A stretch of 64,000 bases of DNA from Colius striatus (GCF_028858725.1 NC_084763.1:6324001-6388000); one strand, 5' to 3'; counted from the first letter of the stretch, positions 46,201 to 57,430 are shown. Notes: generated by a model not told the origin, from the letters alone. A program made the numbers and translations.

Positions 46201-49200
46201 GTAGGTTTGATAGCTTTAAAGAAGTTTCTCCTTCCCTAACGTAAAATGTCACTTCTACCTGTGATCAGCCAACTGCACCTCAGTACCAGCCATCCACCTC
46301 ACCTGTCATCCCCTTTCACACTGGTAATTACCACATTTATCTACAGGACTTCACATCATCTGGAGTACAAAGTTCCTTCCTTCTCCCAGGAATAAACTAC
46401 CTCACTGGTTCAGATGCGGGTTGATCATAGGAAAAACTCTTTCCCTGTTGAGGTGAGGGAGCCCTGGCCCAGGCTGCCCAGGGAGGGTGTGGAGGCTCCT
46501 TCCTTGGAGATCTTCAAGACCCACTTGGACACGTTCCTGTGTGACCTGATCTAGGTGAACCTGCTTCTGCAGTGAGGTTGGACTGGATGATCTCTAAAGA
46601 TCCCTTCCAATCCCTACCATCCTTTGATTCTATGATTCTAGCAACAGCTCAAGGACTAGACTCTAAAGAACTGAACTTTTATTTCTACTTACCTACATGT
46701 ACTCTAACAAGTATCAGAGATAATATCATAGAACAGTGTGTATTGAAGTGTCTGCACTTGAAACATTCTTTCACTCTAGCCCACGTAGGACATTCAGTTC
46801 CTCTGATCACACTCCTGTGTGGGATCTGGGTAGCTTCACCACAACAGTTTGTCCTGTGCTTGCTTTATGAAGCAAGCTTGATTTTGAACTTCAATAAATT
46901 AAAGGTGCAAATCTTCTCCTGTGCTTACAATCATTATCTTTGGCTTGCAAAAGGGGAAACAACCAAGAAATGCCAAAAGCAGAGAAACTTGCTGGATGCC
47001 AAATGTATTACTGCCAAGAACCCAATTATGTAAAAATCAGGCAATTGGATAGTCAAGGACATCTTTTTATAGCTCACATAAAACCAAAGTATTCCAAATG
47101 TCGTTATTTTCCTATTATTAGGAGCTTGATTTGTGTAAAATAGTGTAAGAGATGAAAATGTTATTGCTACTGGACAGCTATAGACATGCATAATGATTAA
47201 AAAATCATAGAATCACAGGATGGTTGGGTTGGAAGGGACCTGTAGAGATCATCCAGTCCAACCCCCCTGACAAAGCAGGTCCCACCTAGATCAGGTCACA
47301 CAGGAACGTGTCCAGACAGATTGTGAAGATCTCCAAGGAAGGAGCCTCCACACTCTCCATGGGCAGCCTGTGCCAGGGCTCCCTCACTGAAACAGGGAGT
47401 TTTTTTCTTATGTTTAAATGGAACTTTTTGTATTCCAGCTTCTCTCCACTACCCTTAGGCTTGACACTAGATACAACAGAAAAAAGTGCTGCCCCAATCT
47501 CCTGACACCCACCATTTAGATACTTGTAAATATTAATGAGATCCCCCCCCTTCAGTCTCCTCTTGTCCAGACTAAACAGTCCCAGTTCCCACAGTCTTTC
47601 CTCATAAGGAAGATTCTCCATTTCCCTGATGATCTTGGTGACCCTGCACTGGACTCTCTCCAACAGTTCCCTGCCCAATGAGATGCTAATTTGAGACGAG
47701 TAATACACACTGAGAGATCCAACACAGTACAACAAAGCAGTATCAAACACCACCTTACCTTTAATATGTGGCACAAAAGACATTTTCAGATCCTGATGGT
47801 TAGACTCATTGAGGAATCCTTTACCAAATGTTTTTAAGGAGATGGTGACATTATTCCTCATCTGAATCTTTTCAATGGATCCTCCAGGACATAACACCCC
47901 AAGATTCAACTCTGTCTTTGAGGTGGCACTAATGATGTTGTAACTGTAGCTCGTGTTGCACCTCTGCTCTGGGACATGTTGCTGGAGTTTCAAGGACGGA
48001 GACATAATTTCTATGTTGATCAGATCAGGAGCCAAGAGCTTCCAAATAAACTTAGAGAGCCGAATGGGCAACTGGGTAATAGCCTTGGGCACCGAAAGGG
48101 AATAGACCTTCCTCTGACACCACCGAAGATCAACACAGCCTGCAATCACACAAACAAGTCCTGAGGGTTGTGTTTTCCTTGCAGAGGAAATATCTAGGGG
48201 AAGCAACTTTCCCATGTACACAACAGAGTATACAAACAGAGTACTGTCAGTTTTGTGTTACAGACCCAGATAAGCACCTATCTGAGAAAAAATCCTCTCT
48301 TAGTAACCTTTACCCAGACACATTTCCTTTCTATGTCACAAGTTTTCCTTAAAAGGGTGCAGGACACCAAAGAAACCAACAGATACAAACACATTCAAAA
48401 TCCCTTACTCAGGATATTACTTTTGCTGTATCATTTGCAGACTAGCCAATGTCTAGATACATTCTTTAAAGCTCTTTCCCTACTGGTAGTTTGAAAGCAT
48501 TTGGGGAAATCCTCCACCAAGTGGACATGCATGAGGCTTCCAGAGTTGTCAGGGTTGGAAGGGACCTCTAGAGATGATCCAGCCCAACCCCCCTGCAGAA
48601 GCAGGTCCCACCTATATCAGATCACATAGGAACATGTCCAGGCAACTCTTGAAAACCTCCCGAGAAGGAGCCTGCACACCCTCCCTGGGCAGCCTGTGCC
48701 AGGGCTCCCTCATCTGAACACCAAATGAGTTTTCCCTTGTGTTTAAGCAGAACTGTTTGTGTTCCAGCTGTCCAGTAGCCCTTGTCCAAGAATGATGTAC
48801 TGAACAAAGAGGTCAGCTCCAGATTCACTGTACCCATCTTCCTGCTGCCCAACACCAGGTTTCCAACCACACTCTACTTCAGGCCTGAGCAAGAGAGAAG
48901 GTTCAAGCTGACCCCTGGGGGAAAGCACACAAAAGCGCTTCCTAGGAAACATCAAAGTCACTTTTGTCATACTTATGCCTTTTTCAGCTGTGATCCTCAG
49001 CTGGGACAAGTCCTTGCACAGAAAGGAGATCCTGTAGACAGCACCAGAGACCAAAGTGAGGAGGCGGTCGCAGGAGCGCGGGTCCTTGCAGATCAGGCAC
49101 ACGGGCTCCGACATGAGCGGGACGCGGCTCAGCCACCCTTCTGAGTGGATCGTCACGGTCATATTCCACTCCTTGCTCAGGTCCACGATGTGAGTGACAT

Positions 49201-52200
49201 CTGCAATGGAAGACATCCCAGAGCAATTACAGGCAAGAAGCATGGTGTGTCCAGAACTTGCTCTGTCTCTTCTCACCCCACCAGATGAGCAGTTGTTATA
49301 ACTGTTTCTATGTTGGCCAAGAAAGCATTATTTACCTCTTTCTGTCACTGCAATACAAACTCTGGCAGTATCATGTCAGGCAAAAAGGAAGGGGGGCAAA
49401 AGGAGTAGTATGAAGACTTAATTTGTGTACTGGATAAGGGGCAGCAACACATGAGCCCAGGCAATTCTGACCAAGCAGTTACGGTCCTTGCCCAATAGCT
49501 GGACCAGGATCCCAACAGGAACACAAGGAAAGGCTGGCTGGTGCTTAGCTTTGTCTACACAATATGTGAGACCTGACACCACAGGTGTTAAAAGGTTTTT
49601 CAACTCCATGGTGCAGGTGCTGGAAAAGGAAAGGAATGCCCATTTGCAAGCTACAGTGCAAAATCTATGATGGAGCTTTGTGCTCCGTTGGAAATGATGT
49701 TAAAATTTGCCATCTGCTTTATGCTAACGATGGCTGGTGCTACCCAGGGCAGTAAAACAAGCCTGAGTGTTGCCTGGCAACTCGCTTTCTTAACCTCAAG
49801 GAGGGTCTAAAGTTCAAGGACAAAAAAAATCCCCAGTATTTATCTTCCTCGTGGTGCTCAGCCCAGGCATCTGTAAGGAAAAGCAACGGAAGGGGCAGGT
49901 GGGTACTTACTCTCATCAACCTGCGGGTGCTGAACAACAACCTGGAAGAGCAAGCGAAGGATGCCCGGGTTCTGAGCATCCTGATCACAGCCCTGCAGGG
50001 ACAGGTTGAAGCTGCCAGCAATGTTGGCAGGCTGGCTGTCAGTCAGCTTGAACACCTCCGGGTTGCTGGGGGAGCCAGGGAGGTAGTACTCCACTCTTTC
50101 CTCTTTCCTCTCACAGTTGGAGAGGCTGTAGTTGTGGAAGAACACACTTGCTCTCATGTTGGAAGGAACCACGAACTGCCACGTCATGAGCTCGTCTTCT
50201 GGAAAGCCCAGAGGGTAGTTTGGGGACATCAGGGTGATTGAAGACTCCCCCTTCAAAATGGATTCAATAATGCATAACCCTAAAACGGTGTGGGAGGGAA
50301 AACAACAGTATACAAAACAAGCTGCAGTTAACAAAGACACCACAGCACATCTAGCAACCCAGCAGCAGAGTATTTTGACATCACCTACATCAGCTCCAAG
50401 ATGGGACATATAAAACATATACTTGAGTTGATGCTTTTGTTTTCAGTTACAGAAAAGATAAGGCAAAGACTCATGCTGTGTTTTCAGCTTAGTGGGTTCG
50501 TCTTTCATGCACGTGGACAGAAAGGTTCTTATTGTTTGGAAAGCAAAGGTCTTAGTTCTTACTTCTGGACTTGGTTTTACAAGAGCAAACCTGGCAACTG
50601 CTTCTGCTTCACTGGGTTTTAGGAACCAAAAGATGTGAGCTTTTTACTAGCATGGAGTTTTCCATCTAAAAATCTCCCCGATGTAACAAGATCACACCAC
50701 AAAGTGGCCCAAATGCACATGATAAAACATCAGGGCAAACCACGGAGGCTGTGTAAGACACCTTATGCTTGGATGACTCTTGGCAGCGTGAAGTTGGGTA
50801 CACAGGGATTCTGGTCCTGTTTTAGGACTCCAGTGACAACGTGCAACTGTGAGGGGTGCCAGGAGTTACAAAAACTCATATTCTAGAAGCTCAAATCTGG
50901 ATCAGGTTCCTTTTATAACTGATAACAACAACTGCAGAGCAACACCTCAAGTAAACACCAAACAAGGTTTGGCATGAGATCACAAAGTAACCTACTGATT
51001 GCTATATAGTATTGCAGGTATTTTAAGAGGATTATTACACAATGTTTTATATTACTCCACAGGCTGAAAAAGAGAGCTGTAACTTAAGCGGCCTCACATG
51101 CCTTAAAGGCACTGCTTCCCTTTCCCCACCTTCCTCAGTCCTGAAGGGAGTCATTGGTTTAAGGCTCTGGAAGTTAAGGAAGCCTTATTTAAAAATAAGC
51201 AAACCCAGCTGCACGGTGCAACCACCAAATAACTCTCTTGGCTCATTTGAATTACGCTGCTTAGTCTCACCTAGCTGAAAACACAAAGCCAGAGCAGGTA
51301 CGTTTAAGTTCAAGGAAGTTTGAAGTGACTGAAAATGAGTTACATGCACCAAAAGCAGCAATGCTGCAGTTTTCAAAGTTATTAACCAAAGGGAGGTATT
51401 TTGACCCCAGAAGAGCACCAGCTACCAAACTAAAAACACTACAACAGCTTTTAGAAAAGACAGAGTGGGACGGAGTTCGGAACAGCAGCACCAAAACCAG
51501 AAGGTTACCCCAGGTGAAAGCTTTAGATAACTGTAAATGATGACAGGTGAGGAAACACTACTGGGCACTTACGTTTTATGGAAGCCCTGTTAGCTATGTT
51601 GAAGCCTGAGGTGGTGAGAGGCGAGTCCCAGGGGAGGTGCAGGGACATGACAACTCCTCCCAGCAGCTTGACGCGAGACACCGAGCCGTTCCTGCAGAAG
51701 GTGCCAATGTTGACCGTGGCCCTGTCGATACAGCTGTTGATGTTGTAGCTAACCAAATCTGGGCACGTCTCTCCTGGCTCAATCTGCCTCAGCCACGGGG
51801 TAGAAAACTGCAGTTCAAGTCCAGCCTTTGTACTCGCCTTCACGTCCCAGATAAAAGTCCTGTTGAGGCGAGGCAGCCCCACTGGGTAAAGATGAACATC
51901 TCCAAAGGGACAAGGGCCTGACACACAGTCTAAATGCAGACACAGAACAGCCATCATATACTCAGGGAAGCATTCAAATAAACAAGGAATTTAACACTTG
52001 CCTCTTAATTGCTATTTTCATGGGTTTTAGGGTGCATTTTTCTCTTCTGCATACATTAAAAGACACTCCTATAACACGGTCACATGCTATGTCTGAACAG
52101 GACTCCCAGCCCATACAGCAGACAGGATAAACCTGCTTTAGTCAGGCTGACTAATAGAAGGGATTACTGTCTCTAGTATTCCCTTCAGCCTTGTTTGCTG

Positions 52201-53550
52201 AAGAATTTGGAAGGTATTTGGTGAGTAGGGTAGAGTCCCGAATGGGCACAAGGGAGACACGTATTGTCAGGAGAGCTGGAAACCGTGGATCTAGAGGACC
52301 AGCTTTATCCCATCTTGCTCAGAGAATTCCTGGCAAATTATTCATCATCAAGTTTGCCACTGCTTGCCATGAGCCATATCTTCATCTCCTCTGTGCCCTG
52401 ATGAATAACCTAGGCCCCAGATTTTGCAGAAGTGACGAGCAGCAACTGCCACTGCAAGATTCTAGGGAGGGTTCTGACAATTTTTCTCTGAAAAATGTAA
52501 GTTCTTGGTGTTTCCAGCTGGACACTATAAATGAGCATACTTTAATCTATGCCTAGGCTTCAGCCTCAAAGCAGTATATTTGTGGGATGCACTTGTGATA
52601 TCAAGAAACACTCTGAGCATTATTATTTGCATGAATAATATGAAACAAAACCCTCAGAAATGCGAGGAGAATTATCCTTGAACATCATCCCCAAGATAAT
52701 GAAGATATTGGTGACCCTGCTTCTGCAGGGAGGGTTGGACTAGATGGTCTCTAAAGGTCCCTTCCAACCCCTACCAGTCTATGATATTACCAAAGACTGA
52801 ATGGTCAATGAAGTTTGGGACCTCATTAAGAATGTGTTCACACTATTAAAGAGCACATTTAGCATCCACATGCCAGGGACAGCAGTCAAAGCAAATGAAG
52901 CTTTTGTCACAACACTTAAAAAACCTTTAGTTTGACTTGTAGTGCTCATGAAATCCGAGGAAACAAGTGCATGCCTTCAGTCTCTTGCCTGTATAGACAC
53001 AATCAAGCTGTTAGACAAAATGTGGGTGATGGATGAGTGTCAGTGCTCAGAGGTTTTTGACAGAGAAAAGTTTCTTCGATGGGTTTATAAACTGTGGGAA
53101 AAAGGAAGGAACTGATGCAACAAACTTTCATTCAACTGGTTTTGAAACAGTCAAATTCACTTTGTCAGCCATAACACACAATATTACTTTAACTTGCATA
53201 GTTTCAGCCAGTCAACATTATCAGTGTTCAAATATTTGTTCTTACCCAAGACTACAGGGGACACCTTAATACAGCAAGAGGAAAAGGTATGTGGCTTTAC
53301 TGGAGGAAAAGTAGCATTAGGGAAAAATTAAACACCTGTATCTTACCAATATTCTTCTGGATTTCCATGATGAAATACTTCTCTGGGCTACGACAAGTGA
53401 AGGCAAAAGTCACACTCTCCCCAGGCTTTATCTTGAGTTCAGACCTGATGACATATTTGGCACGAATTTGACAGCCTGGCAAAACACCAGGTCCCAGTTT
53501 AATGAGAACTGTGGTGTTGTCCACTGAACGAAGAGAGATCGTAAAGGATG
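42752..53550 (-). CDS. CDCP1: CDCP1, CUB domain-containing protein 1, exons 9 to 2
   Basis: Eight - strand exons (53550-53347, 51929-51573, 50279-49911, 49200-48973, 48139-47759, 46166-45801, 44374-44296, 43202-42752) join in phase to 810 residues plus stop; human CDCP1 is 836, and the missing first exon should encode about 29 residues with the signal peptide. The product is a type I membrane protein: an ectodomain with CUB-like domains and several N-glycosylation motifs (NTT, NRT, NVT, NMT, NTS, NVS), one membrane span, a poly-lysine stop and a 150-residue tail with five tyrosines. In mammals it is phosphorylated by Src-family kinases, recruits PKC-delta, and acts in adhesion and anoikis resistance. 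All splice sites are GT-AG. Exons 2-7 each begin with two codon bases and end with one, so each can be skipped in frame. Confidence 0.97.
43203..44295 (-). other. CDCP1 intron 8
   Basis: A 1.1-kb intron between the transmembrane and tail exons. No repeat or other gene was recognised. Confidence 0.88.
44296..44374 (-). CDS. CDCP1: CDCP1 exon 8 (transmembrane segment)
   Basis: A 79-bp exon encoding [20 protein letters not shown] followed by TVCCVK: one hydrophobic span and the juxtamembrane Cys-Cys that is palmitoylated in human CDCP1. The acceptor is tttgcag and the donor gtaagt. It is too short to appear as a long open frame and was found by phase and homology. Confidence 0.95.
44375..45800 (-). 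other. CDCP1 intron 7
   Basis: A 1.4-kb intron, a third of which is the CR1 copy at 45300-45798. The rest shows nothing recognised. Confidence 0.88.
45300..45798 (+). mobile_element. CR1 LINE 3' part, antisense in CDCP1 intron 7, tail at the exon 7 donor
   Basis: Contains ctgggctcctcagctcaaga, ggaaaggctgcgggaactgg, gaggtgagggagccctggca, the 3' UTR and a tail (ctaccattctgtgactcc). It is 5'-truncated to about 500 bp. The tail ends two bases from the CDCP1 exon 7 coding sequence. Confidence 0.94.
45801..46166 (-). CDS. CDCP1: CDCP1 exon 7 (membrane-proximal CUB region)
   Basis: The acceptor is cactacag and the donor gtgagt. It encodes [44 protein letters not shown] and DFWVNVSNC. The donor lies directly against the 3' tail of an intronic CR1 copy (45300-45798). 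The exon is more GC-rich than its introns. Confidence 0.95.
46424..46640 (+). mobile_element. CR1 LINE 3' end, about 215 bp, antisense in CDCP1 intron 6
   Basis: Contains aaaaactctttccctgttga, ggaggctccttccttggaga, cctgtgtgacctgatctagg, gttggactggatgatctcta and a ttgattctatgattcta tail. Confidence 0.94.
47204..47675 (-). mobile_element. CR1 LINE 3' part, sense in CDCP1 intron 6, with open ORF2 C-terminus
   Basis: On the - strand it encodes the CR1 ORF2 C-terminal region without a stop ([47 protein letters not shown], then FLCDLI and the stop at 47286-47288). The 3' UTR and tail follow, seen on + as atcatagaatcacaggatgg. The 5' boundary is blurred and could lie up to about 47697. Confidence 0.94.
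47759..48139 (-). CDS. CDCP1: CDCP1 exon 6 (middle CUB region)
   Basis: The acceptor is gattgcag and the donor gtaagg. It encodes [58 protein letters not shown] and MSFVPHIK. The reading frame stays open past the donor for 157 codons into the intron, through a CR1 copy. Confidence 0.95.
48140..48972 (-). other. CDCP1 intron 5
   Basis: An 833-bp intron containing one CR1 copy (48547-48787). Nothing else was recognised. Confidence 0.88.
48547..48787 (-). mobile_element. CR1 LINE 3' end, about 240 bp, in CDCP1 intron 5
   Basis: Reads gtcagggttggaagggacct, gatgatccagcccaaccccc, gaaggagcctgcacaccctc and tttgtgttccagctgtccag, the complement of a CR1 3' region. The octamer tail is missing or eroded. 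Confidence 0.92.
48973..49200 (-). CDS. CDCP1: CDCP1 exon 5 (linker with shedding region)
   Basis: The acceptor is ccattgcag and the donor gtatga, placed by phase because the human ISC codon is split here. It encodes [41 protein letters not shown] and [20 protein letters not shown]. In human the Arg-Lys of QSRKFVPGC is cut by serine proteases; here the matching stretch reads [12 protein letters not shown]. Confidence 0.94.
49201..49910 (-). other. CDCP1 intron 4
   Basis: A 710-bp intron without recognised repeats or other features. Confidence 0.88.
49911..50279 (-). CDS. CDCP1: CDCP1 exon 4 (first CUB domain)
   Basis: The acceptor is cgttttag and the donor gtaagt. It encodes [71 protein letters not shown] and QHPQVDE, the best conserved part of the ectodomain. 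Confidence 0.97.
50280..51572 (-). other. CDCP1 intron 3
   Basis: A 1.3-kb intron. No repeat family or extra exon was recognised. Confidence 0.88.
51573..51929 (-). CDS. CDCP1: CDCP1 exon 3
   Basis: The acceptor is gcatttag and the donor gtaagt. It encodes [68 protein letters not shown] and [12 protein letters not shown], closely parallel to human. Confidence 0.97.
51930..53346 (-). other. CDCP1 intron 2
   Basis: A 1.4-kb intron with a short CR1 3' end (52711-52785). A 121-codon open frame on the + strand (52191-52556) has no recognised domain. Confidence 0.88.
52711..52785 (+). mobile_element. CR1 LINE 3'-end fragment in CDCP1 intron 2
   Basis: Contains gtgaccctgcttctgcaggg, gttggactagatggtctcta and tcccttccaacccctaccag. 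About 75 bp, + orientation, antisense to CDCP1. Confidence 0.92.
53347..53550 (-). CDS. CDCP1: CDCP1 exon 2 (start of mature ectodomain)
   Basis: The acceptor is tttcttag and the donor gtaaga. Two bases (CA) complete a codon from exon 1, probably Ala as in human. It encodes [40 protein letters not shown] and IMEIQKNI. The open frame upstream of the acceptor ([15 protein letters not shown]) is hydrophobic but belongs to the intron by phase and splice site. Confidence 0.96.
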
Positions 53551-56500
53551 CTAAGAAAGAAAAAATGAATAAACAGAGGTGTCCTGTTACCAGCATGTAC
53601 CAGTATCACCAGCCCCTCCACATACCCCTACAGAGGCCACAGTGTCAGATGGAATATTCACATCCACGTTCTCAGAAGTCTCTGGTGTGGGACCTACAGA
53701 AAATGCCTCATCTCTTCCAGTCTAGCACAGACATCTGCTTGCTGCACGTGCCTGGGAAGAGGTATACAGGGCACTTCTGTAGGGCCAGTTCTGTTCCCAG
53801 TTTACCATCACCAGTGTTATTTCATATTTTACAAGTAGCTCAGCTATTCCTTTCCAATTTCTGTTGTCCCAGCTTTGATTCTCAGTGTGTTATGCCCAGC
53901 ACACAACCTGCTTCACTTCAGAAGGTGTCCATGAAGTCATGACTCGATTTGGGAAGTTTGTTCAGCAGGCAAACAACAGAGCAAGCCTCAACTTCAATTG
54001 CACTGGATGGTAACAGGTGAAACTCTGGGCATGCCTCAACTTCCAGTGACACCAAAAGCCTATACCAACACACACTGATACGTGTGGTCATGGCCCTCTG
54101 ATCCTCCACACCTTATAAATTCACTCCCTGGAGTCACAGGACATTCATGCAATGCCCCTCAGCAACACAGAAGGCACCTGTGGCTTGGGAGGGACCATTT
54201 GTGCTTGGATACCTCTTCTCCATCCCTGATGGCCATCATAAACTTATGGCTTTTGGGGAACACATAAAAGCCTCATCAATCCTCAGATTTCAACTCATCC
54301 TCGAGCACCACCCAATGCAGGAGCAGCTCTCACAAAAAGATCCCCACTGGAGCCACAGAATAAACTGCTTGTTGAATGATGTTCCTTTATTTTATGGGCA
54401 GTGTGTTTATCAACACATGGACCAAACCTGTCTTCTAAAAACATACATGCAATATAAGACACTGAGAAGCACTGACTGGACACTCATGATGACTAGAGAA
54501 GTTATTAGCACCACTTTGATGCTTGGCAGAGATCGAGCCTATCCCTGACTGAAGCCAATAAAGTCCACCATATCCCAGCACCAGGTAAAAACCTGAGGAC
54601 AGGTTTCTGAGCCAGCTGTTTACATTTTCAGGGCACATCAGGCTCTATCTGACTGCTCATCATCCCTTGAGCACCTAAACACCCATCCTGGTCTGTGCCA
54701 GCTGCTGTTGCTGCAGTGGTGCTAAGGGTGCTGGCCAAAGCCCAGAGACCCTGGGGCTCACTCGGTAAGTGGCTGTGAGAACACCATGGGAAACCTTGAT
54801 AGGCAGAGCCTTGTCACAGCAGATGAACACAGAGACCCTCAACCCACCCTCCCACCTCAGAACTTCAGCCACTGCAGCTGCAGAGAGAAGCATGTTGCAC
54901 TAGTGACTCAAGGTCCCACAAAAGCCACCTCTCCTTTTGGAAATCTCATGATTTTTGCAGCAACCTCAAGGTTTTGCAGGGTCATTACAACATTTGAGCA
55001 GTCAGCATCAGCTATTGTCTTTCAATACATTGCAGCTTCAGGTTTGCAAACACCAGGCATCAAAAAAAATCTCACACTGCTAATGGGAGTAAGGCAGAGT
55101 ACTCAAAGATACACCCCACTGTGCTTTTATTTGAGTTTTGATGGTCTTCAGCCTTTTTCCAGACTTCCCAGCTTTTCTACACAACCTTGGACTCAAAAGG
55201 CTTACCAAGCCCTTGAAACTGCCTTACCTATTTACTTCCAGGATTAAAAGCTTTAGAAAGCCTCAAAACCCCACCAGGCTTGCCAAATTGTTGCACATAC
55301 TCACTTACACACTCTGAGTAACTCTCCTACAGCTTTTAAAGTGACTGGCCAGTGCTCTGCCCTGAGAGCCTGCACTGAATTCCTTTGCCTCTTCTCACAG
55401 CTGCCACACATCTACATTTGTGCCTTGGAAACGCTGTGGCAGAGGTCTTCAATCTGAGTTTTTCCAAGAAAAATAAGACAAGAGGAGATGGCACTGACAT
55501 TCTAAGCACACAAGTAACAATTGTAGGGTGGGGAAAAGAGTAAAGCAAAGGCAGGGCTTTGCTCTTCCTTGTTCTTGCAGAGGAAGCAGTTTTCAGAAAA
55601 GAAAGTGAAACAACTACCTCCACTCCAGCCCAGAGCTTTGTTTTCTATACCACTGGGTGCTTTTGGGAGTTTTATTTATCATGCTTAGTGCACAAAATAC
55701 CCTTTGGCCACGACGGTCATCAGTTTTTCTGATGTTTATGTCTATAGTTATCATCTGGGTGACAAGAAAAACTTCTTTCTTACATATTGCAATTGTCACA
55801 CTTGTCTACACATCATAAGTATTACTGTAAAGTCTGTTCCTCACTTTCTGGTCTGACAGTTATCACTGTTCCTTCTCCCATCCTTGGGACTGCACAGCCA
55901 TATGCCCAACCTAGCAAGATAGAGAAACACACCAGGGCTAATAACAGCCAGCACTTCTGCACCAAATGCTCCTGTGTGGCTATAAGACTATTTTTAGTCC
56001 TGAGGAACAAGTTTAGGCATAACCTTAAGCCCATCATGAGCTTCAAAACAAAACAAATGAACTGAAACAGAACTTTGCTTATTTCAAAATGCCATTTACA
56101 ATGCTGAAAAGCTTTCCTAATAAGGGTCAAAACAAAGCACTGTCTTCCCTGGCCCCGAAAGACTTCTGCTGCTGGGAGTTTTGCCCCCGACCCTTTTTCA
56201 GACTTCACAACCGTGTAGCCATTGAGCTGATCTCCCTGCAAGAAGATCAAATTCTTGGCAGCTCAGTATCACCTTCCAGCATGGATATGGCCCATGCATC
56301 ACCTTTCCAAAACAGGAGCTGCCCCAAATCACACAAGTGTTGCAGCAAGCAATATATCAGCGTCCCAGTGGGCAAGAAGGATGCAGATCAATACCCAACT
56401 AGACTCAGCAGAGCTGTCTGCTAGAAGCCCACACAAGGACAGATGCCAAGCTAGATTACAGCTAAGATGAAACTCCACTGATAATCATCTTGACCACGAA

Positions 56501-57405
56501 ACAAGGGCACAGTGTTGTAATGTCAAGAGCAGTCAGGTGCTAGGGATGCACTAAGCTACATTAGGCTATCAAATCCCATTTTCATAGGAAAAATGGAGAA
56601 AGAGTCATGCAGAAAGTACATTGTGATCCAAAGTCACTATAAATTAATTACTAAATGGCCCAAACCACCAAAATACAGCCACACACCACACAATGAGCTA
56701 CTTAAAAAGCACCTTTACTGTAGAGCTTTTATGAACATGAGTGAGTCTCTCTGACTCACATGAATGTGTCTCTGTCTGCAATTCCCACTGCATGCCTTTC
56801 CCTTACAGTTACCAGTAACTGCACACACTTCTTGTAAAGAAGGAATTTGTTAATGCTGCACAGGGATGACACACAGGATATCCAAACCAACAAGAGGGAG
56901 CATTGCCAAGCTGGATCTAGTCTCTGTCTGCACAACAATGAAATCGTTGGGCTGGAAGATGTCAGAGGCGAAGCCTCCAGTCCTGAGACCTGTTCACAGG
57001 CTGGTGGAGACATCTGATCTCACCCTTCCTTTTTGGTTTTTCCTCTAAGCAATCAAAGAGTTTTGCAGCCTCCTTTGGCTATTTCTTCAACTGCCCTAAT
57101 CTCAAGCTACACCTTCCCTGCCACAACTGGCATTTGCTACTTCTCATCCTTGTTTAAGACTGGCACCTTCATGGCAGTTGTCTCAACATAGCATCCCTTT
57201 ATCGCTAGAGTAATGCTTCCCTCTGCACAAACACATCATGGCTGGGTTTTTCTAGACAGTATTTTCCCAAAGCTTTCCTCAATTTTATTTTATGAACTCC
57301 AACTTGAGTTAGAAACCACCTGCACAGTGTAAAAGGGGCCTGATTACTGCACAGAGTTTAGCTTATCTACCATAGCTGCACCTGACACTCATCTAGTATG
57401 TTTTA

Positions 57406-57430
57406 ATATGTATATGCAAATCACAGAATC
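57406..57430. repeat. 25-bp direct repeat, copy 1
   Basis: atatgtatatgcaaatcaca followed by gaatc is identical to 58226-58250, exactly 820 bp away. The last 13 bases or so belong to the CR1 tail; the first 12 lie outside the CR1. Confidence 0.9.

Larger units (their letters stand above)
46167..47758 (-). other. CDCP1 intron 6
   Basis: A 1.6-kb intron with two CR1 copies in opposite orientation (46424-46640 on +, 47204-47675 on -). Between them is about 560 bp of AT-rich sequence with nothing recognised. Confidence 0.88.

Noticed and set aside
48961-48981. GC-AG donor for CDCP1 exon 5 at aaaag|gcataa
   Set aside because: It breaks the phase with exon 6. The canonical gtatga four bases further on gives the conserved Ile-Ser-Cys codons.
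52191-52556. 121-codon + frame in CDCP1 intron 2
   Set aside because: Not recognised as any family. It is antisense to the gene, with no supporting start context or conservation evidence available.
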